Position numbers and translations under genes: made by a program. 64,000 nt of DNA, from assembly GCA_002363615.1 (NCBI GenBank), contig DEWK01000015.1, positions 102,686 through 166,685 on the forward strand, given 5' to 3'. The notes below the pieces were generated by a model that did not search any database, had not been told where the DNA came from, and was given only the letters and a program-made list of their open reading frames with translations. The stretch's first letter is position 1, and every line of letters begins with the position of its first letter. Positions 55,093-63,833 of the stretch are shown here, in pieces. This DNA is from Lachnospira sp. UBA3212 (GTDB lineage Bacteria > Bacillota > Clostridia > Lachnospirales > Lachnospiraceae).

Positions 55093-55592
55093 ATATCGTA
55101 TTACATGAGCCGGAAATCCCGGCCAATACCGGAAATATTGGAAGAACCTGTTGTGCAACCGGAACGAAACTTCATATGATTGAACCTTTGGGCTTTCAGA
55201 TTACCGATAAACAGGTAAAAAGAGCTGGAATGGACTATTGGGAGCATTTGCAGAAAGAAACCTATGTGGACTACCAGGATTTTGTTAAGAAAAATCCCAA
55301 TGCCAGAGTTTTTTATGCTACTACCAAGGCTAAGCATTGTTACACGGAGGTAGAGTTTCAGGATGGGGACTTTATTATGTTCGGCAAGGAATCGGCAGGT
55401 ATTCCAGAGGAAATATTGGTAGATCATGAGGATCAGTGTATTCGAATCCCAATGGGCCATGATATTCGTTCTTTAAATCTTAGTAATTCGGTTTCGATTG
55501 TTTTGTTTGAAGCTTTAAGACAGTTGAATTTTCTTGGGCTAGAAGAAACCGGCCATCTTCATAGACTTCACTGGCGTAGTGAAGAAGAATAG
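55086..55592 (+). CDS. trmL: tRNA (cytidine/uridine-2'-O-)-methyltransferase
   Basis: SPOUT-class enzyme that methylates the wobble position of tRNA-Leu. 168 residues from ATG 55086, with IVLHEPEIPANTGNIGRTC at the N-terminus and FGKESAGIPEEIL and IPMGHDIRSLNLSNSVSI forming the knot that binds SAM. The frame is open further upstream, but the ATG at 55086 overlaps the previous stop by seven bases and starts exactly at the family N-terminus. Confidence 0.94.
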   Translation: MLNIVLHEPEIPANTGNIGRTCCATGTKLHMIEPLGFQITDKQVKRAGMDYWEHLQKETYVDYQDFVKKNPNARVFYATTKAKHCYTEVEFQDGDFIMFGKESAGIPEEILVDHEDQCIRIPMGHDIRSLNLSNSVSIVLFEALRQLNFLGLEETGHLHRLHWRSEEE

Positions 55593-55599
55593 GCCGGTT
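55547..55599. other. Nested hairpins across the trmL end
   Basis: The outer stem AACCGGCC/GGCCGGTT (55547-55554 with 55592-55599) encloses an inner stem CTTCACT/AGTGAAG (55566-55572 with 55578-55584). It spans the trmL stop codon and the convergent histidine kinase end. It may act as a terminator for one strand, although the T-run is poor. Confidence 0.45.
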
Positions 55600-55600
55600 C

Positions 55601-57007
55601 TTATTTGGCTAAGGGGAGGGTGAAGGTAAAACTTGTACCTTCCCCTTCTTTGCTTTGACAGATTATATTTTCTTGATGGGCATTGATAATATCTTTTACA
55701 ATGGCAAGTCCAAGACCGGAACCGGTTTTATCCTTTCCTCTGGAAAGATCATTTTTATAAAAGCGGTCCCAGATTTTTAACTGACTATCCTTTGGAATCC
55801 CGATTCCTGTGTCACGAATGGTGATACTTACCTTTTCATAGTTATCGGTAATGGAAAGATATACGGTAGAATCGTTATGGGAAAACTTAATGGCATTATC
55901 TACTAAATTGTAGATGACCTGAGAAATTCGGTCTCTATCCGCTGTAACAGGGTAGTTTTGGTTTTTTACCGTTAAGTTAAAATGAATATTTTTCTTGTCA
56001 CAGGATCCCTTAAAGGTCTCTAAGGTCTGTCTGATCACATCATTAATATTAAACGTGGTAAGGTTTAGTTCCCGTCCATTGTTATCCCAGGCATTGATGG
56101 TTAAAAGGTTGTTGGTTAACTTGGTCAATCGGTTGGTTTCATTTAAAACAATGTCAAGATATTTAGGCATAAGTTCCGGTGGAATGGTCCCATCTTGCAT
56201 GGCTTGTAGATATCCCTTAATAGAGGTAAGGGGGGATCGAAAATCATGAGAAATATTCGCGATAAATTTGTTCTGATATTCTTCGTTGTCAATCAGTTTG
56301 CTTGCCATGATATCCAGGTTTTGACCAATCTCACCGATCTCATCCTTGGAATTTACATTGATTTTTCCAAAATGTAAGTTTCCTTTGGCAAATTCCTTAG
56401 AGGCCTTAGAAATTTTATCAAGTTTTGGATGTGTATAAAAATGAAAAATTAAAATACAAAGGAATGCTAAAAACTCCATGACACCATAGAGTTGCCAGAC
56501 TTCTTTCATGACTAGGGAGAGATTCGTCTTTAAGGAAGATTCAGGCAAATGAACCGTTACATAACCAATCGTATTCATGCCCTTGATAATAGGTGCCATT
56601 ACACTAATGGTGTTTTTAGGCATAACCTGATAAAAATCTCCAATGGTATAATGGTTGGTACCAAAGTAGGATTCTTTAAATTCGGTGATATTATCTCCTA
56701 CTTTAAAAAGACCACGAGAATCGTAACAGACAAAACAGCCCTTACTTAGGATGATAATATCAGAACCCAGATAAGAGGAGATGTTTTGAAGTTCAAAGTC
56801 GTGATCCTTATAATCACTGATATAGTTAAAATCATATTCCTCTACGAACTTGGACACAGAATTGGCCTGGTCGTAGAGTTTTTTTGCGCTTGAGGTGATA
56901 ATACTTTTTTTGATGTAGGTGTTTTTTATACATACAATCAAGAGTCCGGTAAGGCAAGAAAAAATCAGATAAAGTAGTAGCACCTTAACAATTAATTTGT
57001 TTTTCAT
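55601..57007 (-). CDS. Sensor histidine kinase
   Basis: 468 residues. Membrane helices at about 6-28 and 172-192 flank an extracellular sensor domain of about 140 residues; then come a HAMP linker, the phosphorylated His254 in NISHDFRSPLTSIKG, N box NLVDNAIKFSH, DTGIGIP and GSGLGLAIVK. The enzyme is complete and should phosphorylate the regulator encoded just upstream at 57023. The signal it senses is unknown. Confidence 0.94.
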   Translation of the reverse strand: MKNKLIVKVLLLYLIFSCLTGLLIVCIKNTYIKKSIITSSAKKLYDQANSVSKFVEEYDFNYISDYKDHDFELQNISSYLGSDIIILSKGCFVCYDSRGLFKVGDNITEFKESYFGTNHYTIGDFYQVMPKNTISVMAPIIKGMNTIGYVTVHLPESSLKTNLSLVMKEVWQLYGVMEFLAFLCILIFHFYTHPKLDKISKASKEFAKGNLHFGKINVNSKDEIGEIGQNLDIMASKLIDNEEYQNKFIANISHDFRSPLTSIKGYLQAMQDGTIPPELMPKYLDIVLNETNRLTKLTNNLLTINAWDNNGRELNLTTFNINDVIRQTLETFKGSCDKKNIHFNLTVKNQNYPVTADRDRISQVIYNLVDNAIKFSHNDSTVYLSITDNYEKVSITIRDTGIGIPKDSQLKIWDRFYKNDLSRGKDKTGSGLGLAIVKDIINAHQENIICQSKEGEGTSFTFTLPLAK

Positions 57008-57022
57008 GAAAATACCTGTTTC

Positions 57023-57742
57023 CTAAACTAAAAGGGTAAACTTATAGCCAACCCCCCAAACGGTTACGATTTGCCATTCGTCACAATCCTTGATTTTTTC
57101 GCGAATACGCTTGATGTGTACGTCTACGGTACGGGTGTCACCGGGATAATCATAACCCCAGATATTATTTAAAAGCTGATCCCTGGTAAATGCCTTGTTT
57201 GGAGAAGCTGCTAAAAAGTATAGGAGTTCTAATTCCTTAGGAGGCATAATCAAAGGTTTTCCCTGGTAGATTACAGAGTAATTTGTAAGATTCACGGAAA
57301 GTCCCGGGTAGGAAATGGCCTGAATAGAAGGGTCCAAAGGCGTTGTCTTTGAAGGAGCAGGTTCGATAATCACCTTGCTTCTTCGAAGGAGAGCCTTGAT
57401 TCGGGCAACTAATTCCTTGTTATCAAAGGGTTTAATCATATAATCATCCGCCCCCAGTTCTAATCCCAGGACCTTATCAAATACTTCTCCCTTAGCGGAA
57501 AGAATAATAATCGGCACATTGGAACTCTTGCGAATCTCCCGGCAAATCTCATAACCATCCATACCCGGAAGCATTAAGTCCAGGATGATAGCGTCTGGTT
57601 GAAAGTCTAAAAAGGCAGGGATTGCCTCATCGCCATCATGGACCATTCTGGTTTCAAAACATTCCTTTGTAAGATATAGGGAAATAAGTTCTGCAATATT
57701 TTCATCATCATCAACAATTAAAATTTTCTGTCTATCAGCCAT
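57023..57742 (-). CDS. OmpR/PhoB family response regulator
   Basis: 239 residues. Receiver domain with acidic pocket VDDDEN and phosphoacceptor Asp55 (ILDLMLPG), plus the switch Lys in DYMIKPFD. The C-terminus is a winged helix DNA-binding domain (NKAFTRDQLLNNIWGYDY). It lies 15 bases before the kinase and 12 bases after mutS2, all on the minus strand. Confidence 0.95.
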   Translation of the reverse strand: MADRQKILIVDDDENIAELISLYLTKECFETRMVHDGDEAIPAFLDFQPDAIILDLMLPGMDGYEICREIRKSSNVPIIILSAKGEVFDKVLGLELGADDYMIKPFDNKELVARIKALLRRSKVIIEPAPSKTTPLDPSIQAISYPGLSVNLTNYSVIYQGKPLIMPPKELELLYFLAASPNKAFTRDQLLNNIWGYDYPGDTRTVDVHIKRIREKIKDCDEWQIVTVWGVGYKFTLLV

Positions 57743-57754
57743 AATACACCTTCT

Positions 57755-60133
57755 TTATAGTTTAACGATAGTAACTCCTGCATCTCCTTCACCATATTCA
57801 GCTAAGTCAAAACTTTTAATAAAGGATTGTCGTTTGAGATAAGCATGAACGGCTTTTCGGAGGGCACCGGTTCCCTTGCCATGAACGATTCGTACTTCAG
57901 AAAGTCCAGCCATATAGGCATCGTCCAGGTATTTATCTAATTTTGCACAAGCCTCATCTCCGGTCATACCTAAAAGATTAATCTCAGGGGAAATATTAGC
58001 AGATTTGGCATGAGGTCTGGTAAAGTTTCTCTGCTCCTTAGGTTCCGGCATAGATGGGAGATCATGGGTAGTCATTAAGTCCTTGACAGATACCTTGGTA
58101 TGGAGAATACCAATCTGGACGGATAGCTCACCCTTACTATCAGGAAGGGATTTCACGATTCCATCCATGTTCATGCTTCTTACCTTAACTGCCATCTCAA
58201 GTTGAATGTCTTCCGGTTTTAAACGCTTACCGGTAGGAAGATCCTTGTTCTTTTTATTAATAATCTTATCAGAATTATTAGAAAGTCGTTTTCCGGCCCT
58301 GGTTCGAATTTCTTCCATGGCTTTCTTGTCACCAGAATTTTTCTTTAACTTATTCATCTCAGAAATGGTTTGGTCAGCAAAGGTCTTGGCATTACGAAGA
58401 ATATCTTCCGCTTGCTTTCTGGCATTGTTAAGAATGGTAATCTTCTTTTCATTTAGCTGTGCTTCCCGGTCGTCAGCCATTTTTTCCATACGCTTTACCT
58501 TGGCGGTGATTAAGGCAAGTTCTTCCTTTTCTTTCATCATCTCGTGGCGGGTTCTTTCTAACTGGGAAATGACGTCTTCCATAGCCACGTTATCCCCTTC
58601 CACCCGGTTTTTAGCATCCTCGATGATTTCAGGGGAAAGCCCAAGTTTTTTAGAAATGGCAAAGGCGTTGGATTTACCCGGAACTCCAATTAAGAGATGG
58701 TAGGTTGGAGAAAGGCTCGCTACATCGAATTCACAACTGGCATTGGAGACACCGGGAGTAGTTAAAGCATAAGTCTTTAATTCACTATAGTGGGTAGTTG
58801 CCATGGTAAGGATTCCCTTCTCATGCAAATGATGAAGAATACTCATAGCCAGGGCAGCACCCTCGATTGGATCGGTACCAGAACCTAACTCATCGAAAAG
58901 CAGGAGGCAGTCTTTGTCTGCTTCCTTTAAGATCGAAACCGTATTACTCATATGGGAAGAAAAAGTAGATAGGCTTTGTTCAATGCTTTGCTCATCTCCA
59001 ATATCTGCAAAGACCTGACGAAATACCGACAGGCAAGAGCCTTCTTCTGCTGGGATAAATAAACCAGACTGTCCCATAAGCGTTAAAAGACCTAGGGTCT
59101 TTAAGGATACGGTTTTACCACCTGTATTAGGACCCGTTACGACTAAAAGATTGTATTTGTCACCGAAAGGCAGATCAATGGGAACCACTTTTTCGGGATC
59201 AATGAGTGGGTGACGGGCTTGCTTTAAATTGATGTATGGTTCTTTCGAAAAAATTGGTTTACTTGCCTTTAACTTCTTTGCAAATCTAGCCTTGGCAAAG
59301 ATAAAGTCTAACTTAGTAAGGAGTTCCTCATCTAATTTTATTTCTTCTACATGGGCAGCAGCAAAGTTACTAAGATTAGCAAGAATCACCTCGATTTCCT
59401 GCTGTTCCTCTAATTCCAATTCATGTAGGCTATTGTTTAACTTTACAATGGCCATAGGTTCAATAAAAAGAGTTGCCCCGGTAGCCGATTGATCATGAAC
59501 CATACCTGGGACCTTAGATTTATATTCTGCCTTTACCGGAAGACAGTATCTACCGGCACGCATGGTAACCAGAGATTCTTGAAGGTAGGCTCTTGCAGAG
59601 GAGGTTAAAGAAGCCAATTGGTTGTGGATGGAGGCATTAGCCACCGACATTTTTCTTCGAATCTCCTTTAACTTCGGAGAAGCATCATCGGAAACCTCCT
59701 CAGGTCCTAAGATACAGCGAGAAATTTCAGTATAGAGATTGGTAATTGGAGAAAGTCCCATAAAATAATCACTTAAACTATCTGCTGGTATTTCTTCTAA
59801 CTGATCTCTTTTTTCTCCATAGCTTTTCGCATTCCCGGCAGTCCTTAAGAGATCTGAGATTGCCAATAACTCTCCAATTCCCAAAGTGGATCCTAAAGAT
59901 AATCTGGAAAGAGAAGAGGCTAAGGGAACAATCCCTGCAAATGAAATCTCTCCATAGGTCTGTATTCTAGCAAGTGCGCTAGCAGTTTCATCGGTTTCTT
60001 TTGTAACTTCATCTATTTGAATAGAAGGAAGCAGCTTGAGACAGCGCTCCCTTCCAGGCATACTAGATGCACATTCTGCTAATTGTTTTAATATCTTATC
60101 GTATTCTAATGTATGTAATACTTTTTTATTCAA
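57755..60133 (-). CDS. mutS2: Endonuclease MutS2
   Basis: 792 residues. Core and lever domains of the MutS type are followed by an ATPase with Walker A TGPNTGGKTVSLKTLG (about residue 332) and LLFDELGSGTDPIEGA. A long coiled coil (about 515-610) precedes a C-terminal Smr nuclease domain (INLLGMTGDEACAKLD, VRIVHGKGTGALR). MutS2 acts against recombination, and in Bacillus also on collided ribosomes. First gene of a minus-strand run with the two-component pair. Confidence 0.96.
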   Translation of the reverse strand: MNKKVLHTLEYDKILKQLAECASSMPGRERCLKLLPSIQIDEVTKETDETASALARIQTYGEISFAGIVPLASSLSRLSLGSTLGIGELLAISDLLRTAGNAKSYGEKRDQLEEIPADSLSDYFMGLSPITNLYTEISRCILGPEEVSDDASPKLKEIRRKMSVANASIHNQLASLTSSARAYLQESLVTMRAGRYCLPVKAEYKSKVPGMVHDQSATGATLFIEPMAIVKLNNSLHELELEEQQEIEVILANLSNFAAAHVEEIKLDEELLTKLDFIFAKARFAKKLKASKPIFSKEPYINLKQARHPLIDPEKVVPIDLPFGDKYNLLVVTGPNTGGKTVSLKTLGLLTLMGQSGLFIPAEEGSCLSVFRQVFADIGDEQSIEQSLSTFSSHMSNTVSILKEADKDCLLLFDELGSGTDPIEGAALAMSILHHLHEKGILTMATTHYSELKTYALTTPGVSNASCEFDVASLSPTYHLLIGVPGKSNAFAISKKLGLSPEIIEDAKNRVEGDNVAMEDVISQLERTRHEMMKEKEELALITAKVKRMEKMADDREAQLNEKKITILNNARKQAEDILRNAKTFADQTISEMNKLKKNSGDKKAMEEIRTRAGKRLSNNSDKIINKKNKDLPTGKRLKPEDIQLEMAVKVRSMNMDGIVKSLPDSKGELSVQIGILHTKVSVKDLMTTHDLPSMPEPKEQRNFTRPHAKSANISPEINLLGMTGDEACAKLDKYLDDAYMAGLSEVRIVHGKGTGALRKAVHAYLKRQSFIKSFDLAEYGEGDAGVTIVKL

Positions 60134-60150
60134 AGTTTTTCTCCTATTAG

Positions 60151-60179
60151 TTGCAAGTCACATATTTTTCAGTTATTAT
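60151..60179 (+). promoter_or_regulatory. Promoter of the 60238-63833 genes
   Basis: TTGCAA (-35) and TATTAT (-10) are spaced by 17 bases in the 104-base divergent region after mutS2. The transcript would start about 50 bases before the HtrA-like gene. Confidence 0.55.
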
Positions 60180-60237
60180 AGTAACAAAACTCACAAAAAA
60201 ACACAAGAAATGCAATAGGAAAAATAAGGGGAATTAC

Positions 60238-61422
60238 ATGGCAGAAGATAAGAAAATTGATAATAAGCCATTAATCGAAGAGCATGTGATGAAACCTGAA
60301 AAAGCTCACAGACTCAAGCGTTTTTTCTATATTCACCGATTATCGTTATTGATTAATTTGCTTTGCCTCCTATTAGGGGCCGGATTAATTATTTTGATTC
60401 AGTATATTGGAATCGAGTCTAAGAAAACTACTAAGGCCAATTCCTATATCAGCATTTATAAGAATGAGAGTCCATCGAAAACCGATGATTCTCAAAAACG
60501 ATACGATTTAGAAAAGGCAACCTATATTTTTGTAGGTTCTATGGTAAAGGTTCGGGTTTACTTAGGGAATGGACAGTTGCCTGAAAATTATGACCGGATT
60601 ACCACTGGAGTGATTATAAAAAAAAGCGCCAATATTTATATTTTAACAGATGCAGAAACCTTATCCGGCTATACGTCGGTTCAGGTGGAATTTTCCAATG
60701 GAAGCCAATTAAGGGCTCAAGTAAAAAAGAGAGATACGAATTTTGATATAGCAATCCTTTCGGTACAGGGAAATGCTATTGATTATAGTACAAACTCCGT
60801 GATTACCGAGGTGACCTTTGGCAATTCCGGTTTATTTACCGTGGAAGACGGTTTGATTTTTTCCGGGATGGATGCCAATGGCAATACGTATAATGCATTT
60901 GGTTCAGGAACAGGAACCTCTACCATTGATGTTTTAGATGGAGGAGTCACAGCCATTACTACGAACATTTCCAATGTAGCCAGTGATAATGGCTTTTTAT
61001 TTAATAAGTCCGGGGAATTGATTGGTGTGGTAAATCATGCCAAAGACCTAGGATTTAGTAATTACGTGGGAATTGAAATCAATGATTTGGAACAAACCAT
61101 TGAAAAAATGATGAATGGTATGGACCGGGCTTATCTGGGAGTGTATGGAAAAACCATCCCGGAAGGCATGAAGTCAGATGATGGGGTAGAGATTCCGGAA
61201 GGGGTTTATATCACCGATATTGAAAAAGATTCACCAATCTATCTGGCAGGTTTACATATTGGGGATGTGATTATCAAGGTGGGACGAAGTAGTATTTATT
61301 CTACAGGAGATTTAAGGGAAATTCTGGATGCCACCGGTTCCGGAGAAACCATTACCCTGACCTTTAAGAGAAGGTCGGCAGGAAAGTATGAAAGCTTTGA
61401 AGCAGAGATGACATTAGATTAA
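60238..61422 (+). CDS. HtrA-like membrane pseudoprotease with PDZ domain
   Basis: 394 residues from ATG 60238; TAAGGGG lies upstream, and the open frame before it is not part of the gene. One membrane helix (about 35-57), a trypsin-like domain and a C-terminal PDZ domain (GVYITDIEKDSPIYLAG). Aligned with the active paralogue at 47118, the catalytic His is replaced by Glu140 (ILTDAETLSGY) and the Ser by Asp250 (NVASDNGFLFN); only Asp170 remains. Protease activity is therefore unlikely. It may bind clients or regulate the true HtrA. yhaM follows after 19 bases. Confidence 0.85.
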   Translation: MAEDKKIDNKPLIEEHVMKPEKAHRLKRFFYIHRLSLLINLLCLLLGAGLIILIQYIGIESKKTTKANSYISIYKNESPSKTDDSQKRYDLEKATYIFVGSMVKVRVYLGNGQLPENYDRITTGVIIKKSANIYILTDAETLSGYTSVQVEFSNGSQLRAQVKKRDTNFDIAILSVQGNAIDYSTNSVITEVTFGNSGLFTVEDGLIFSGMDANGNTYNAFGSGTGTSTIDVLDGGVTAITTNISNVASDNGFLFNKSGELIGVVNHAKDLGFSNYVGIEINDLEQTIEKMMNGMDRAYLGVYGKTIPEGMKSDDGVEIPEGVYITDIEKDSPIYLAGLHIGDVIIKVGRSSIYSTGDLREILDATGSGETITLTFKRRSAGKYESFEAEMTLD

Positions 61423-61441
61423 TAGAAATGGAAGGACAAGA

Positions 61442-62401
61442 ATGAAATTTATTACAGAACTCAGTGAAGGCTCGAAGGTATCAGATATTTATTTTTGCAA
61501 AACTAAAAATATCGCTATAACAAAGAATGGGAAAGAGTATATGTCTCTAACCCTCCAGGATAAGACAGGAACCATTGATTGCAAGATTTGGGAAATCAAT
61601 TCCATGGGGATTGATGATTTTGATGCCTTGGATTTCGTGGATGTGACGGGGGATGTAACGGTATTTAATAATGCCCTTCAGTTAAATATTCATCGGATTC
61701 GAAAGGCCAGTGAGGGAGAGTATGTAGAGAGTGATTATTTCCCGGTAAGCCCTTATGACATTGAGAAAATGTGGAATGCTCTTATGACTTATGTGAATTC
61801 AATAAAAAATCCCTATTTGTTGAAACTTTTAAAAAGATTTTTTGCAGAGGATTCAGAATTTTCGGAACGATTTAAAAAGCATTCTGCAGCGAAGAGTGTT
61901 CACCATGGCTTTATCGGTGGTTTACTTCAGCATTCCGTTTCCGTTGCCAGTATGTGCAATTATTTTGCTAAGGCGTATCCAATTTTGAACCGTGACCTTT
62001 TAATGACGGCAGCCCTTCTTCACGACATGGGAAAGCTCTGGGAGATTTCTGATTTCCCTGAAAATGACTATACAGATTATGGGCAGTTGGTGGGACATAT
62101 TGTGATTGGCAGTGAAAAGATCGGGGAAGTTGCTAAAACAATTCCGAATTTTCCACCGGTTCTTTTAGTGGAACTTCAACATTGTATCCTGTCTCATCAT
62201 GGGGAGTTGGAATATGGTTCTCCAAAGAAGCCGTCCTTGATTGAGGCCATGGCACTTCACTTGGCAGATGATGCAGATGCAAAGATTGAGACCATGACAG
62301 AATTATTAGACAGCAAGTCTCTTCCTAGGGGAGAATGGTATGGATACCAGAGATTTTTAGAAACTAACGTTCGTAAGACTTACGGACCAAACATGGAATA
62401 A
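61442..62401 (+). CDS. 3'-5' exoribonuclease YhaM-like (OB fold plus HD domain)
   Basis: 319 residues. An N-terminal OB-fold (FCKTKNIAITKNGKEYMSLTLQ in part) is followed by an HD phosphohydrolase domain with HHGFIGGLLQHSVSVA and ALLHDMGKLWE holding the metal ligands. This is the YhaM layout; YhaM degrades RNA and single-stranded DNA from the 3' end. The start follows GGAAGGAC. The rlmD-like gene follows closely. Confidence 0.92.
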   Translation: MKFITELSEGSKVSDIYFCKTKNIAITKNGKEYMSLTLQDKTGTIDCKIWEINSMGIDDFDALDFVDVTGDVTVFNNALQLNIHRIRKASEGEYVESDYFPVSPYDIEKMWNALMTYVNSIKNPYLLKLLKRFFAEDSEFSERFKKHSAAKSVHHGFIGGLLQHSVSVASMCNYFAKAYPILNRDLLMTAALLHDMGKLWEISDFPENDYTDYGQLVGHIVIGSEKIGEVAKTIPNFPPVLLVELQHCILSHHGELEYGSPKKPSLIEAMALHLADDADAKIETMTELLDSKSLPRGEWYGYQRFLETNVRKTYGPNME

Positions 62402-62468
62402 GACTAGATTGCCGGCTGGGAACCATAAAATACATGGACCGGCCGGAAATTATTATGAGAATAAAAAC

Positions 62469-63833
62469 ATGGTTAAAAATGAGAAATTTCAAATAAAAAT
62501 AACAGACCTATCTTCAAATGGAGAGGGCATTGGAAAAACAAAGGAAGGATATACCATTTTCGTAAAAGGAGCTGTAATTGGTGACGAGATTGAAGGTTTT
62601 TTAATGAAGGCGAAAAAGACCTATGGCTTTGGGAAGATGACCAATATCCTTTGTCCATCTAAGGATCGGATTCTTCCTCCCTGCCCGGTTGCCCAAAAGT
62701 GTGGAGGGTGTCAGATTCAATCCCTGTCTTACCAAAAGCAACTGGATTTTAAATTAAATAAGGTTGTAGGAAACCTAAAGCACATTGGGGGAATTGAAGA
62801 CTATGAGTTAGAAGGAATTACGGGGATGGAAAACCCTTATCGTTATCGAAATAAGGCTCAGTACCCGGTAGGTCGAGGGAAAGACGGAGAGATTCAGATT
62901 GGTTTTTATGCTGGACACACCCATAGTATCATTGCTAATGAAGCCTGCCTTTTAAGTCCACAAATCAATGAAAAAATCCTTGGTCTGATTCATGCCTGGA
63001 TGGATAAATATGAGATTGAACCTTATCACGAAGAGGTTCATCGTGGACTTTTGCGCCATATTCTGATTCGATCAGGATTTACTTCGGGTCAAATCATGGT
63101 ATGTCTGGTAATCAATGGCAATTCTCTTCCTTGTAGGGAGGAGTTGGTAGAAATGCTTTCTGGCCTTTCGGAGATTAAGAGCATCTGCTATAGCGTAAAT
63201 ACCAAAAAGACCAATGTGATTTTGGGAGATAATGTTCATCCGATATTTGGACCTACCACGATTGAGGATTTTATTGGTGCTATTCGTTTTAAAATTTCTC
63301 CGCTTTCCTTCTTCCAGGTAAATCCTTTGCAGACTAAAAAACTTTACGAAAAGGCCTTGGAATATGCGGGACTTACGGGAGAAGAAACGGTTTGGGACAT
63401 GTACTGCGGAATTGGTTCTATTTCTCTTTTTCTTGCCCAGAAGGCCAAGAAGGTTTATGGAGTTGAGATTGTGCCACGGGCCATTGAGGATGCGCGTAAG
63501 AATGCGAAACTGAATAATATATTAAATGCTGAATTCTTTGTGGGAAAAGCGGAGGAGGTGGTTCCTGCTTTTACCGAAAGGAATAAAGAGAAGATTGATG
63601 TGGTTGTGGTTGATCCGCCAAGGAAGGGTTGTGAAGAAATTCTTTTAGCTACGATTGTTAAGATGGCACCGAAGCGCATGGTGTATGTAAGTTGTGACAG
63701 TGCAACCTTAGCAAGGGATCTTAAATATATGGAGGGTGAGAGGTATCATGTGGAGAAGGTAGCGATATTTGATCAATTTCCCCATTCAACCCATGTGGAG
63801 TGCGTAGTATTGATGTCAAAGGTCAAAGAATAA
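62469..63833 (+). CDS. rlmD: 23S rRNA (uracil-5-)-methyltransferase RlmD/RumA family
   Basis: About 454 residues from ATG 62469 (an upstream TTG at 62409 is in frame, but neither start has a good ribosome site). It contains a TRAM domain (FQIKITDLSSNGEGIG), iron-sulfur cysteines (CPVAQKCGGC), a SAM-binding fold (VWDMYCGIGSISLFLA), DPPRKGC and the catalytic Cys in YVSCDSATLARDL. Which uracil it methylates (U1939 in E. coli RlmD) is not read from sequence. The last residues are SKVKE. Confidence 0.9.
   Translation: MVKNEKFQIKITDLSSNGEGIGKTKEGYTIFVKGAVIGDEIEGFLMKAKKTYGFGKMTNILCPSKDRILPPCPVAQKCGGCQIQSLSYQKQLDFKLNKVVGNLKHIGGIEDYELEGITGMENPYRYRNKAQYPVGRGKDGEIQIGFYAGHTHSIIANEACLLSPQINEKILGLIHAWMDKYEIEPYHEEVHRGLLRHILIRSGFTSGQIMVCLVINGNSLPCREELVEMLSGLSEIKSICYSVNTKKTNVILGDNVHPIFGPTTIEDFIGAIRFKISPLSFFQVNPLQTKKLYEKALEYAGLTGEETVWDMYCGIGSISLFLAQKAKKVYGVEIVPRAIEDARKNAKLNNILNAEFFVGKAEEVVPAFTERNKEKIDVVVVDPPRKGCEEILLATIVKMAPKRMVYVSCDSATLARDLKYMEGERYHVEKVAIFDQFPHSTHVECVVLMSKVKE

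Noticed and set aside
55601..57742. Histidine kinase as part of a resistance or VanRS system
   Set aside because: The pair is a generic OmpR-type system, and nothing around it supports a specific signal or resistance role.
60151..60237. N-terminal extension of the HtrA-like pseudoprotease
   Set aside because: The frame is open from 60151, but that stretch contains the promoter; the ATG at 60238 has a ribosome site and starts the family-like sequence.
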